Positions 35,901 through 46,499 of a stretch of DNA of 64,000 nt are shown here, in pieces. The first letter of the stretch is position 1; the number at the start of each line of letters is the position of its first letter. The stretch covers positions 12,341,073 to 12,405,072 of the forward strand of contig OW203767.1 of assembly GCA_934045905.1 (NCBI GenBank), read 5' to 3'. The notes beneath the pieces are model-generated. The model did not search any database. It was not told the origin of the DNA and was given only the letters and a program-made list of their open reading frames with translations. Origin of the DNA: Leuctra nigra (taxonomy: Eukaryota; Arthropoda; Insecta; Plecoptera; Leuctridae). The position numbers were made by a program, and so were the translations under genes.

Positions 35901-38461
35901 TTAAAAGAATATTTAGACTCAGCTGTTTTATCCTGATTCTCATAATCAGTCTGTGCATTGTCTTTGAATTCGAAGTCTTCGATCGTGTTCGTGGCCTCGC
36001 CGTTGAGGCCTCCGCCTCCGCTGAGGCCCCCGAAGCCTCCGGAGAGGCCCGACGACGTCTGGGCGAAGTTGGTGACGCCTTTGCCGACGATCTTGCCGAG
36101 GCCCCCCAGGATGCTGGGCAGGAACATCGCGATCAGAACCGACTTGGCGATCTGAGCGGCGATGAAGAAGGGCAGCAGAAGCTTCTTCAGACCGAATGCA
36201 AGAAAGCCCAAACCAAAACCGGTTAAGAAGGAGCTCTTACCCGTCTCTGCTGTGAACAAAAATTACGATTAGTTTCTGATGAGTTTATACAAGACAAAAT
36301 AGATCTCTGTAAAGCTCGATTTACACGGCCACATTTATTCACATTTCAAACAAGAAATTGTGTCGTGTAAATGCAACATTGTGTGAAAGAATACTTTGTC
36401 AAAGACTGTGTCACAGAAGATGTGCAATAAATGTGGCCGCGTAAATCGGGCTTAACAGAACAAATTAAATACCTAAACTTGGTACTATGGCAATTAATAT
36501 TCTAAAATATAGGGAGCGAATTATTATTAGATTAGGTAGGTACGTTTCTTTAATGTTTCTGATCAGGTTGCTAACTTGGAGCTATAATAAAGTCCACAAT
36601 TATATGTATTCTTCAATCTATCTGTATCTCAGAGATAGAAGGCTTGATGTCCTTTTCAATTATACTTGGGGTGAACTCAAAAATTAGTAATTCTGCGTTC
36701 GTCCAATCTTATTTGTAATAGTGACACTAGTAATTTTGTAAGAGATTACTTAAATAAGTGAATTTGTCGGATTTAGTCAAATGACAATTGACCTTGATTA
36801 CATGATTATAAAAGTGTTCAAACTCAAAACCGAAAAAATGGACTTCAGATCTTCTTCTTCTGACATACATAATAACTATGTATTGGTATACAAAATTTTT
36901 AAGTTATACACAGCAGAAAGAAGTATATAGTTTTCACGTCAGAGCAAGGATTAATAATAAATCACATGCAGGCAGCAAAATCAAAATGTACAAAGATTTA
37001 TAAAGATATATTTTTCTTTTTCGTTTGAGCAATAGATTTTAGGATTCCTAACAATCAAAGTTTTTTTTTTGAAAATTATTGTTGTCACAAAAAAAATAGT
37101 TAGCAAATCTTTCGTCCATGTCGCACGGATTCGTTTCCACGCTGTAATGTATAATTGCAGTATAAGTTTCTCTTATAGAATTACAAAGCGTGACTGGTTT
37201 CAGTGCATGAAATCTCTTCTATGGAGATGACTTAACTTAATTACCTAAATCTGCACTCAACAGATACTAAACAGACGAAATATTACAAACATTTTTTTTC
37301 AGAAATTTAAGATGTTGGGTTACTTTTGTCTCGTATTGTTTGGCCTCATAAAACGTTATCGAAAACGAAGATTTTTAAGTGTATTGACGAGGTTCTGGTA
37401 ATGTGAAAAGTAGAACGGTTCTGAGTAAACGCATCGATACACATGCTAACGCGAGAGTTCAGCGAGGTGTTTAGATAATAAGCCACGAAGAAAGCAAACA
37501 GTTGAAGCAAAATCACAGATCCTTCATCACTCATCACTCATCACTCATGATACGACAAGAACGTTTTGCAACATCAATTTGAATATCTGAAATTTTTTAC
37601 GAATTTGCCTTTCTAATGCTTTTTTGAGAGCGATTGCTGAGATATATTTAAAATCATTCATTAAGTTCATAATTGGTTTTTTAGAATGCAATTTTAGATG
37701 TAGAAAAGGTTTGAAAGGAAGACATTTGAAACTTATTGATCATTCTTTATCTCATGGAGATTGAAACACATAAAAATTGGCACAAAAATACTGAACATAA
37801 CTTTCAATTTAGAAGGTTTATTAAAATTGAATATAAAATTATTTTAGTCACAAACGATTGAACATGTTGTTATTATTTGTGCTAATAGTTCAAGTTCTAA
37901 GTCAATAATTTTAGTTGAAGCAAACATTGACATATCCACCTGACACACGACCCGTTGTTAGTAAGTTGTTAGTCGGTTAGTATCAACAAACTAACAACAG
38001 TAACAATCAGAATACTTACTGGGATCGAAGATGGAGAACCACTTTGGGAATCCAAACAGCAGCCTGGCACTTCTCGCCGTCGACGCCACTGAATTCAAAT
38101 CCAACCTGATCACGTGGTCTGCCGTGTAGTCCGCAATCCTCCGCGTGACGTATTCGGACAGGTCCACAGCATCACTAGCCAGATCCTCTTTCATCTTCCT
38201 CGTCGTCGCCCGCAAGATCTTGATCCCCTTCATGATCTCGTAATCCTCGTGACTCACAGCCTCATCAACAAAATCCACAACTTCTCTTTGACTACACGCG
38301 GAAAATATATTCGCTTCACATTCTTGATCTAAATTTTTAATAAAACCAAAGTCATTAACGTTCGAATTTGATTCACTGTTTGTCGCATTTTCAGCGTGCA
38401 CTTGTACGAAGACTGTTGCGATGAAGAAGAAGAGACTGGAGAGTCTTCTTGACGTCTTCAT
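23997..38461 (-). CDS. Osiris-like secreted protein with a distinct cysteine/coiled-coil C-terminus
   Basis: Four exons: 38461-38020, 36249-35814, 32553-32251 and 24414-23997 (stop). Junction phases are 1, 2 and 2, all with GT/AG ends, and the total is exactly 533 codons (532 aa). Residues 1-23 are a signal peptide. C48 and C56 form the CX7C pair. Exon 2 carries an Osiris-like hydrophobic block (GLKKLLLPFFIAAQIAKSVL, LPSILGGLGKIVGKG) and then a Gly-rich stretch. Exon 3 has LDSVFKQLGYESESCRERL followed by VCSMYRNPAKFAPYSNL. Exon 4 continues with LRKPSSDNPDILRFFRYM and DCFVQNPTC, and ends in a Glu/Ala/Gln/Lys-rich coiled coil. It has no terminal AQxLAY motif. Similar C..LVC...FAPYSNL modules are, as far as I recall, found in other insect secreted proteins. 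One alternative is two overlapping genes; the matching phases argue against this. Confidence 0.82.
24538..24675. mobile_element. MITE, GGCCAGTTTTTCAATACTCTG family, copy 1
   Basis: Terminal inverted repeats GGTCCAGTTTTTCAATACTC and GAGTATTGATAAACTGGCCC. It lies in the last intron of the 532-aa gene, about 125 bases upstream of its terminal exon. Confidence 0.72.
24885..25034. mobile_element. MITE, same family, copy 2
   Basis: Arms GGGCCGGTATTTCAATACTC and GAGTATTGAAAGACTGGCCC. The inner GCCATGACAATACAGTC block is shared with copy 1. The flanks read TTA on both sides, consistent with a 3-bp target duplication as in PIF/Harbinger-type elements. Confidence 0.72.
25040..28300 (-). other. Interior of the 7.8-kb last intron of the 532-aa gene, first part
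   Basis: AT-rich intron DNA. The open frames at 27767-28085 on opposite strands (93 and 100 codons) lie over each other, have no recognisable domain, and are probably chance. Confidence 0.4.
28310..28760 (-). repeat. Dispersed repeat R2, diverged copy 1
   Basis: Shares AAAATAGCACACGTTGGTAT, GAACAAAACTTTAACA and CAACTATATTTAAGT blocks, in the same order, with the copy at 56.7-57.2 kb. It is inverted relative to the copy at 30.6 kb. Confidence 0.6.
30586..31125 (+). repeat. Dispersed repeat R2, copy 2
   Basis: About 540 bp. One end is TTAAGGTATAACCACC; the other end on the opposite strand is TTAAGGTAGAGCAATC, a short imperfect inverted pair. The interior matches the 56.7-kb copy closely over most of its length. 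No coding capacity was found. Confidence 0.65.
31351..31412 (+). repeat. tRNA-like sequence (degenerate tRNA or SINE head)
   Basis: TAGCTCAGTGG matches the polymerase III A box, and GGGTTCGCCTCC about 40 bases on resembles a B box. The D-stem closes poorly and the acceptor arms do not pair, so a working tRNA is unlikely. Confidence 0.5.
31797..31811 (+). repeat. G15 homopolymer
   Basis: Fifteen consecutive G residues inside the last intron of the 532-aa gene. A similar G13 run lies at 44815-44827. Confidence 0.9.
32618..32931. mobile_element. MITE, AGCCGGAATTACACGG family
   Basis: About 310 bp with inverted ends AGCCGGAATTACACGGTTCA and TGAATCGTGTAATTCAGCC. TTCAAGGAAACTTGAA words make up the arms. 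It lies in intron 2 of the 532-aa gene, 64 bases upstream of the exon 3 acceptor. Confidence 0.72.
33014..33155. mobile_element. Diverged MITE related to the 24.5-kb family
   Basis: GGTTTTTCAAAGCTCTGTTAAA at the left and AACTGTTTAACAGAGTCC at the right resemble the arms of the 24.5-kb pair. It also shares the GCCATATTGTCAAGTACAAATC-type right interior. Confidence 0.45.
36312..36453. mobile_element. MITE, AGCTCGATTTACACGG family
   Basis: About 140 bp with arms AAGCTCGATTTACACGGCCA and TGGCCGCGTAAATCGGGCTT. The terminal motif resembles the 32.6-kb MITE. It lies in intron 1 of the 532-aa gene, 62 bases upstream of the exon 2 acceptor. Confidence 0.75.
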
Positions 38462-38539
38462 GGTTCTTCCTTGTCTTCAACTGATCTTCAATTACATCTC
38501 AAGTTTGTCAGGGCCCATTGCAGATGAACCTGAAAGAGT

Positions 38540-40385
38540 GAAAGAGGCATATTTAAAACATAGCGGTTGAAAAAGACTAACTAAATTAATTTTTAGCCTA
38601 CTTTCTCCTTTTGGAAGTGATGGTTTGACAAAAGTGTCTCATAGAGTGTGACAATGAGATGCAGATCATGAACTGTGACAGAAATGGAAGACGAAAAAGA
38701 CGTTTAATTATCGTATCATAAATCAATGGTTATAAAAAGCGACCTCTCGTCAAGGTAAGACTAGTTACACATTCTTGCACTTGATTTGCAATTAGATAGT
38801 TTATTAACTTGTAAAATTCATGCCATAGAGGTGGTCCCGAGCTAGTGGACCAGTTTTAAGTTAGAGAGTTTTAGGTTATAGAGAAGATTGTGAAGATTTT
38901 AAGATGTTTAGGAAACGGAAATTAACAATTTATGTATAATTCAAGGATGTTGTTTGGTTATTTGTTAATTGAGTGGGAAACATTATTGATTGACATGTGA
39001 TGAATGTCCATACGTGGCAATTCTTAAAATAATAATTTGTAATAATTTTAAAATTGGAATGTGATTAGAGACGAAAAATGGTGGGAGGATGTGGATAGAT
39101 GGAAGGGGTTGGTTGAAAAAAGGGAGGATGAAGAAAAGAAAACAGCAATAGAGCAAGAGGAAGAAAAAGACGAAGAGACGGAGATAGAGGAGGGGCGTCG
39201 GACCTGGCAAGTCGGCTCCAGACTTAGAAGTAGATGCCCAAGATAGTTGGTGGTTCGTCCACCCCATGACCTGACATTGTGTTAGAATCTTGGCTTGATA
39301 AAAAAAAAAAAAAATGTGATATCGAAAACGAGAAATTTACTAAAACAGCACACATTTTCAGGATTCTAATTTAAATTAATTATCTTGTTAAATTCAAAAC
39401 TATATCGCAACATGACCGCACAGAGGATAAATTCTGTTTAGGCGCACTAACCGACAAATTAAAATTTTGATCACCTCAGAAATTCATTTTAGATCATTAA
39501 TGTAAATCAATCCACGTAAATGCAACCGGTGGTTTGCCACATCACTGATTCATATTGTTCCCCTGCGCTGCTGCACTTCAAATGGAGAACATCTAATGTG
39601 AATCTCTTGTCAGGCGCTATCGGAAGTGTCCGAGCAACTTCTTCTGAACCAGGTCGCAGGTGAGTGTCAGTATCACGTGACGAGTATCCGATACAATAAC
39701 AAGACAAGGAATCACGTGTTCCAGACAACATGCACTTCCAGTTACATGCATTCATTCCAGGCGTTGCAGCCAGATGCAGTGCATATTGGAACGCAACAGA
39801 AATAATTTGTCAAAACTATTAGGTTCGATCAAATATTCACATCGTCATGTGACTGGCCGAAATTATTTTTTATTTCGTACCAGATGACTTTTTGGTTCTT
39901 CGAATTTGATTTTGTCCCAATGTTTGACAGAATGCATCCCTGCATGATCCTAATGTAACATTAGAAGAGTAGCCTTTTCGGCTGGTACAATAGCCTAAAT
40001 GGCTGAAGTGATGCTTTATATGATTGGGAATATATTTGTATGGAAACTATTCCAGCATTCGGAAGACGGTAACGGTAATCGAGCCCAAGTCAAACAAGAG
40101 TCAAGTTTGAGAGATATTTGACTTGGCTAGGTATTTCGTCACTTTGCTTCGTGGGTTTGGTCATTTCGCCTACAAGTTATACACAGGCATTCGAAATGAG
40201 ATCAAAAAGGCGTGAGAAATCAACTAACATCGGCCTCAGAAAAAAAACACGGCGGGTTCACATTCTTGTAATTGTACTGAATGATAGTCATTAAACATAG
40301 TTACCTTACAAGAACAACTGAAGTCAACATCAAAACTTAAAATAGCTCTTTCGATTAATTTGTACCTTCTTTCAAATGACTGACT
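38540..40385. other. Upstream flank of the 532-aa gene; no gene recognised
   Basis: A pyrimidine-rich TCTTTCAG at about 38530-38537 (minus strand) could be an acceptor for a spliced 5' UTR, but no clear first exon or TATA box was found. The rest is AT-rich DNA with a purine-rich patch at 39.06-39.2 kb. Confidence 0.35.
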
Positions 40386-40389
40386 CTCT

Positions 40390-40789
40390 TAAGACGGCTG
40401 AGTAGTGAGTTTGACCTTGACGAGTTTTTTAATTGATTTTTATCAATATTTTTTATTAATGTAATTGTTAATAAAATAAAGCTTTGTACGAGATGCTACG
40501 AGTCTTCAGAACAGTTCAATGAAAATAATTTCATAGCTTTGAACGGGTTATTAGTTTTATTTTGTCCTACAAACGTTTAGTGACGGAAAATTAGTAAAAA
40601 TATTGCACTAAACATCTGAAGGACGAAATAAAAGTAATAACCTATTCCAAACTATGAAATTATTTTCATTGAATTGTTCTGAAGACTCGTACAAAGCCTT
40701 ATTTTATTAACAATTACTTTGGTAAATGATATTGATAAAATACGATTAAAAAACTCTTCAAGGTCACGCTCACTACTCAGCCCTCTTAA
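40390..40789. repeat. 400-bp near-perfect palindrome (fold-back MITE)
   Basis: The left end TTAAGACGGCTGAGTAGTGAG pairs with CTCACTACTCAGCCCTCTTAA at the right. The arms, each about 190 bp, pair throughout with scattered mismatches, meeting at GTTTAGTG/CACTAAAC around a loop of about 24 bases near 40590. No coding capacity. Confidence 0.8.
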
Positions 40790-40799
40790 TTGCAATTTT

Positions 40800-42060
40800 G
40801 GCATCACGCAGAATTTCACGAATGCAGTCACTGAATTCGTGTGCCATTTCATGCAACAAGCAAAGTAGGCTAAACTATCGCATGTTTTTAATATTGATAA
40901 TTACACATTGCTATATTCTCGACAAAAACACATTTGCAAGTGTTAATGGCTCTGTCTGTGTGTTTCAAAGAACACATAATGAAGATGTCTCGCACCTTAC
41001 TGACACTATTTTAAGAACTCTCCGTTGCGTGAAATTGTTTTATTACGAGAAGATATGTAGACGTGATTTTCCTTCTATTGTTTTAAGATTTTGGTGACAG
41101 AAAACCGTGTGACTCGTGATTTTAGAATTAATATTATTATAGCTCGTACGTTATATTTTTTCTTGGAGATCGACTTTTCAACCTGATATCCTGTTCATAA
41201 TTATAGGCTCAATGTCAATAAATTAGTTGAAGACTTGGAATTGCTGATCGAAAAGTAAAGTTCAATATATAAGATAGAACTTAAACCGACAAATGCGACA
41301 AATATGAATTTGAATTATTATTATTTAGATTATTATTAAATAACCCAAAATTAAAAAAAATACAAATACATTTTGGATATTCTTTTTCGTAAATGTATAA
41401 GTTTAATTTGTTTATTAACAAATTTAATCAACTTTTACTCCAAATTCCCAATATTTTTATTGCTTTCAGTGTCCGGGTGAATAAATTTGAGATTAGAAAA
41501 TAATGTTTTGGGAATATTTAACGTTTTAGCTTGAATATCCGCTGATGGTGCATCGTTATGAGCTGTCAGTTTGGAACTGGTTGGACTAAACAAGGTTTGT
41601 GGACCGATTGAAATTATCGACGTTGTCTTTCAATCTAGGACGCAAACTAATCCATCCATACTGTCAAGAACAATCGAATTTATTAGTAAATTTATTTTTT
41701 TGTGCTTTTTTAGATTTTTTCCTATGAATAAATATTATTATGACCTCTATAAAAAGGTATTATTTGCATTGTTGGTTCTAATTGTTTGATTTACATAAAA
41801 AAGACAGACCAAACGACATTCAAAAATACCTAAAGTCATGTTAAAGAAATAAGTTGTTCCCATTGACATGGATTTTCATTTTACGGAAAAGCGTTTTCTT
41901 CAATCTCAAGTATTTCGCGCTGCCGCTCGTAATTTTTACTTTCGCTGCGCCTCATAAATTTCAATGGGGATTTTTGAAAATCCTCGAGGTGAAGATTATG
42001 TCCCACTTTGCTTTGACATAATATACAAGGTATTAACACCAAAATAACTTGAATAGACTA
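40800..42060. other. Intergenic DNA, no gene recognised
   Basis: AT-rich with short unrelated open frames only. Confidence 0.4.
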
Positions 42061-42069
42061 TAACACATT

Positions 42070-42325
42070 ATTCATCGCACGGCTCTACAAAGAGGCTGAG
42101 GTAAGGCAACGGATGAATAATTATGTTGACGAAAAGACATAATGAAGAAAGGGTGTAGATGGAGAGTGGGAAGAAGGCGGTCGTGGCCAATAGCATTTGT
42201 CCTCTCGACTGAGGAAAACACCGTCAAACTCAGTCGGGAAGGTCGACGTAGGAATCGAACCCAGTCCTCAGTGGAAAGCAACTTTTCTGTCACACCAGCT
42301 TTATTTGCAAAGTTGTCATATCGCT
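42070..42325 (-). mobile_element. tRNA-derived SINE, minus strand
   Basis: On the minus strand a perfect B box, GGGTTCGATTCC, lies near 42247-42258. It is followed by GGTGTTTTCCTCAGTCGAGA and GGCCACGACCGCCTTCTTCC, matching body blocks of the SINE at 6.0 kb. The A-box region is degenerate. Confidence 0.65.
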
Positions 42326-42470
42326 TGCCAACTAATACTGAGGGTTGCTTTGCTTTGCACTCATGTCACATTTCACCAATATTAGAGTAGACTTCTTTTC
42401 GCTTAAACAAATATGAAAATTGTAATTGTCAGTATAGACGGAAATACGTAATAATGCCTTGAGATTGTAT

Positions 42471-43304
42471 CTAGTGGAGCGGTCGCTCCACCCAGCCAAG
42501 TCGTACTGTACACTCACACGCACTCAACATACCGTAAATGCCTAATAACTGAGGAGCAGACCAACCACTTTTACTGTAAGCAACAACATGGCACTTTCGG
42601 TCTACTGGATCATAATTGGAAAATCTCACATTGTTGTGAAATATCTTAATTTCGAGCTATGGCCCACCCCACTCCATATACTAAATTTGGGAACAATAGG
42701 TTATGCCATTTGCGTGCTAGAGGGCCGTGAAAACAGTGAAATTACACCCCTTTTAAAACCTATCTGATGATGATGATATCAGGAAACACCGCTATCACCG
42801 CCACAGCCTAAACGGCTTAGCCGATCGATCTGAAATTTTTACCACATGTGCACTTTTGGCGTCTGAGGTGCCTTTTTATAAATCAAACCGGTAGTCGCCA
42901 TTTTGAAACCGGAAGTGACGTCATATCTCAAAAACGGCTTAACCGATCGGAACGAAATTTGCGCCAATCGATTCAGACGATCTAAAAATTCTGCACTGAA
43001 ACGTAGTGATATCAAAAAATGAGCAAAGTCAAAACTTTATTTGAAAATTAAAAAATACTTGGCGCATCGTTTTTTTAGGGCATTGTAGGTATAGGTACTA
43101 TAAGTATATGTATTTATATCTAGCCTATACTTCTAAGCTATTTATATACACGATGCGCCAAGTATTTTTTAATTTTCAAATAAAGTTTTGACTTTGCTCA
43201 TTTTTTGATATCACTACGTTTCAGTGCAGAATTTTTAGATTTCATATTTTTTTTTTTTAGTTGAAGAGACTTGGCTGTTTTTTACACGGAGTGTTTTTTA
43301 TGGG
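42471..43304 (+). repeat. Composite fold-back repeat, short copy
   Basis: One end is the hairpin GTGGAGCGGTCGCTCCAC after CT; the other end is ACACGGAGTGTTTTTTATGGG. Inside are inverted arms at about 42980-43085 and 43150-43240 (both with ACTTGGCGCATCG) and one AACCGGAAGTGACGTCAT site at 42908-42924. The whole is an inverted, internally shortened relative of the repeat at 53.7-56.1 kb. Confidence 0.75.
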
Positions 43305-43359
43305 TTGTATTGAATGTAAATGTTTTGATTTATGAAAGATTCATGCGTGGGTGAATGAC

Positions 43360-43520
43360 AAAGAAACCATTTATACACTTGAGATTATATCGGGATTTCC
43401 CTCAGTCAAGAAGTAATGCTGGGAAGCTTCACTTAATAGGCAATGACCACCTCCTACCCATCAACATCATAATCGTTCATCGTCGCCATAGTCTAGCTGC
43501 AGAACAGTGCGACGTTAACC
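43360..43520 (+). mobile_element. SINE 3' portion
   Basis: Shares AATGCTGGGAAG, GACCACCTCCTACCC and CATCGTCGCCATAG...CAGTGCGACGTTAA with the 6.0-kb SINE body and end. The tRNA-like head is absent, so it is 5' truncated. Confidence 0.55.
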
Positions 43521-43574
43521 AACACAAAAATAAGCCTTGATGCTTGACTTTTGAATCTCATTATTGATGCTCGA

Positions 43575-43801
43575 TTTAAAACAATTACCTATTTTCAGAA
43601 AGTTTAAAATCATTTTATACATCGAACCAAATGCAGCAAAGCGAAGATATGTCATCATTTTCGTTTTCTTTGACAATGAGTCAACGTCACACACAAGGTC
43701 AAAGAAAACGAAAAATGATTACATACATTCGCTTTGTTGCATATCGTTGAATGTATAAATCGATTCTAAACTTTCTGCAAAACATAGGTATTGTTTTAAA
43801 T
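43575..43801. mobile_element. Palindromic MITE
   Basis: About 225 bp. The left arm (AAAACAATTACCTATTTTCAG...AAAGCGAAG...TTCGTTTTCTTTGAC) pairs with the right arm, ending CTGCAAAACATAGGTATTGT. The loop is about 25 bases around 43690. Confidence 0.75.
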
Positions 43802-44399
43802 GGCGCACCAATAATGAAATTGAAATGTTTTGATTGATATAATTATGTTGAAGGTCACATTGTTCTGCAGTTGATTGTGAAAATGAATGAAAGTTTTACT
43901 GACAATATTTTCTGCAAAAAATTCAGTTTCTGTATATGAAAATAAATAGTATTTAAATCAAAATCAATCCATTGTTTTTGTACACAATTGGAGGAGCTTT
44001 ATTCCGGAAGAAATGTTTGGAAATATGTTATGTTAATGTGATGCGTGAACGCTGGCGCGAATACATTCTGCCCTGATTTCATCCGTACGTCAAGTGTCTG
44101 CCAAGGTTAAATAGCCATTGCTCTTGACACTGTGATAAAAGAAGTACAGAATATCTAGGTCTATACGTTCTTAATGCTGGAGATTTCGTTGATTTAGTTT
44201 ATTTGTTCTATCGGTTAGAGTGATTAGATCTTCATGTGTGGGTGTGAATGACATAGAAAACATCTTTAATTCATAATCCAAACGTGATATTTAGCGCAAC
44301 CAAGTTCAAAGAGGTCATCGAATTTGTTTACATAGTCAAGTCAATGTGCTAATTAATGTATTGTATTTTGGAGGTTTATTTGAAGTAATTATTAGTTGG

Positions 44400-44459
44400 G
44401 TGGGGAAGGGCATGCGAAATAAAATTGCGGATCGAACCCACATCCTTCAGGTTAGTACC
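44400..44459 (-). mobile_element. tRNA-derived SINE fragment interrupted by a MITE
   Basis: On the minus strand, ACCTGAAGGATGTGGGTTCG then ATCC is an exact polymerase III B-box context. The remaining head continues on the other side of the MITE, beyond 44765. Confidence 0.55.
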
Positions 44460-44757
44460 CAGTGGTTAATTTGGGGGGGACGAGGGTGGAAGCGTCCCCT
44501 CACTCTTTTATCAGGGTGGACGCCGTCCTCCCACTTATTTTTCATAGAAGTAAAAATTGGCTTAAAATTGTTTGCAAATCGCGTAGAAGGCATCAAATTT
44601 GGTCCTGAAATTCAAAATTTTCCCGGGGCTATGCGCCCCGGACTCGCATTGTATTGGGGGGCCCTTCCCCCAAACCCCCCATTGTTTGCGTAAGCAAATA
44701 TGTTTCCCTGACATCGCCGAGCGGCCGCCCACTTATTATTTTACAAATTAACCACTG
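44460..44757. mobile_element. hAT-like non-autonomous element
   Basis: A 298-bp element with perfect 14-bp terminal inverted repeats, CAGTGGTTAATTTG and CAAATTAACCACTG. It is flanked by an 8-bp target duplication with one mismatch (TTAGTACC at 44452-44459, TTAGTGCC at 44758-44765). CAGTGG-type ends and 8-bp duplications are typical of hAT transposons. No transposase is encoded. Confidence 0.8.
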
Positions 44758-44769
44758 TTAGTGCCCCTA

Positions 44770-46300
44770 CGATTCCCATTTGGTGCGTTTATCATTCTAT
44801 CTTGTCAGAGGTTTGGGGGGGGGGGGGAGAGGTGATAAGTTTATGACAACATGGTATTGAAGTGCATACTAATTTGTTTAAGATTGCCTAAATATGAAGA
44901 AAAAAATCCTTATAGGATTAACATGTAAAAAAATGTATTTTTTAAAAAAAGTTTTATTGTTATTGTCAATAACAATGAATGGTACCAATGATTAGTTATT
45001 TTTTCAGTGAGGTGCGTTACAGTAAATTGATATGTATTGTTGTATGAATTTCTTGTGAATTTCTCTATTCAAATCACGTGTTTTACATGAAATCAATAGA
45101 AAATGTGATTCATGTTTTGTCCTTGGAAGGTGCAGTTCGCCTACATTCTAAAGTGTGTCTTGAAGTTCTTGTGGAATGTCAGTCACACATCCTCATAGGA
45201 TACGAAGAACAAGAGAAAAATTTAACTAAGTCAATCGTTGCATCAAGAATCGAAATACCGGTTACTTCTGACTGCGGTGATGAAATTGGATTTAACGTTA
45301 GATTACACTTGATTAATTTGAGACCTAGAACTGCGTTATGATTTGAAGATCGTAAACAACCGGTTCAGCAAATGCTCTTCTTCCGACTTTGGACACTCTT
45401 AGAGACTGTGATCGATTATTGGAAGCGATTGATTGTCGTTGAACAACTGTTTTTGTTTTTGTCGACATTGCTTATTCGTGCGTTGAAATCACCACACAGA
45501 TGTCGAAACAAACATCGCTGCGGTTTCCGAGTCTAGTTTACTTTCGATAAAAAACAATCCCGGTTTCACGCATGAATTGTTTAATGGCATTGTTTGAATT
45601 AAAAAGTAGCCACTATGAGAATGGTGTGCTTTCAAGTGCATTTGTTGTTTCAATATTAAATTAAAATACTATATAGCAATAACAATCGCATTTTTGTATT
45701 TAAACGGTGCAAATGTGATTTAAAACAAAATAAATCTTCAAGCACAGATATAAAATTTTTAGAAGTTATCCATAAGGTAGAATGGGGCTAAATGTTTGGT
45801 GCACATTTCTTTAAAAATCTTCGTTCCTGTTTTTTTTTTTAAATGTGAACCCATTTATTTAAAACGAGAACCTTCTCGTATACCGCTTGACCAATCGTTC
45901 TGCTTATGAGTAACTAAAAAAGTTGTTGGTCACCCCGATCCACCCTCGCCCCTCCCACCACCAAAATTGTCTTGAGATCCCAGAGATTTATTGTTATTTT
46001 TTTATGTGTTAATTTAATGTAGATCCCTTTCAATTACCATTAAAATTACTAAGGTTAACTAAACCACCCCTTTTAGCAAAAATATCATACAACTGTGCAG
46101 TAATTAGATAGTTAGATGGTAATTAGATATTACTATTATAGTTTATAGTAATTATATAATTAGATAAATACAAATTCTTGATTCCACGATTATTGTATAT
46201 ATTTTTAAAGTTTTGCCTATCAAAAGTCAATCACAAAATAAAATCACGTTCACCGAACTTCCCAGTACACATTGACGACTTGAAATAGTTAAAAACCTCA
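44770..46300. other. Intergenic DNA with a G13 run and one 87-codon frame
   Basis: The plus-strand frame 45078-45341 has a closely spaced Cys pair (CLEVLVEC) but no signal peptide or convincing donor. I do not call it a gene; see the 46.4-kb island. Confidence 0.3.
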
Positions 46301-46364
46301 ATGATATTCTGTCCCCTCCTCTCTTGTAACACCTACCTGCTCTATCCTCGTAACTCCACCGCAG

Positions 46365-46495
46365 TTGGACGTCTTGTGTTCTTCAAGTTCACGGAGAGAC
46401 TGGAGGAAAGCCGAAAGATGTTGCTGCCACTACTTCTAGGTTACCAGTCCCACTTACCTCTCGCCTGCTACTTGCTTCGCAGCCATATTGGATAA
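46365..46495 (+). pseudogene. Possible relic of an Osiris hydrophobic exon
   Basis: A long pyrimidine-rich tract ending CCACCGCAG at 46364 precedes an open stretch in phase 1, the phase used by the hydrophobic exon of the Osiris genes in this window. It encodes EESRKMLLPLLLGYQ and SHLPLACYLL before a TAA at 46493-46495. This resembles [12 protein letters not shown]...LIPLALALI in the 272-aa Osiris protein, with a few residues missing. No partner exons are established. The opposite strand also has an ATG-plus-donor arrangement, so the call is weak. Confidence 0.25.
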
Positions 46496-46499
46496 CAAC

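Noticed and set aside
38728..38766. Plus-strand TATAAAAAG followed by CAAG/GTAAGA
   Set aside because: The donor would fall at or before the expected transcription start, and no plus-strand exon follows.
39600..39670. Possible plus-strand exon (CTTGTCAG acceptor, GCAG/GTGAGT donor, 46 bases)
   Set aside because: No partner exons or recognisable peptide; such signal pairs arise often by chance.
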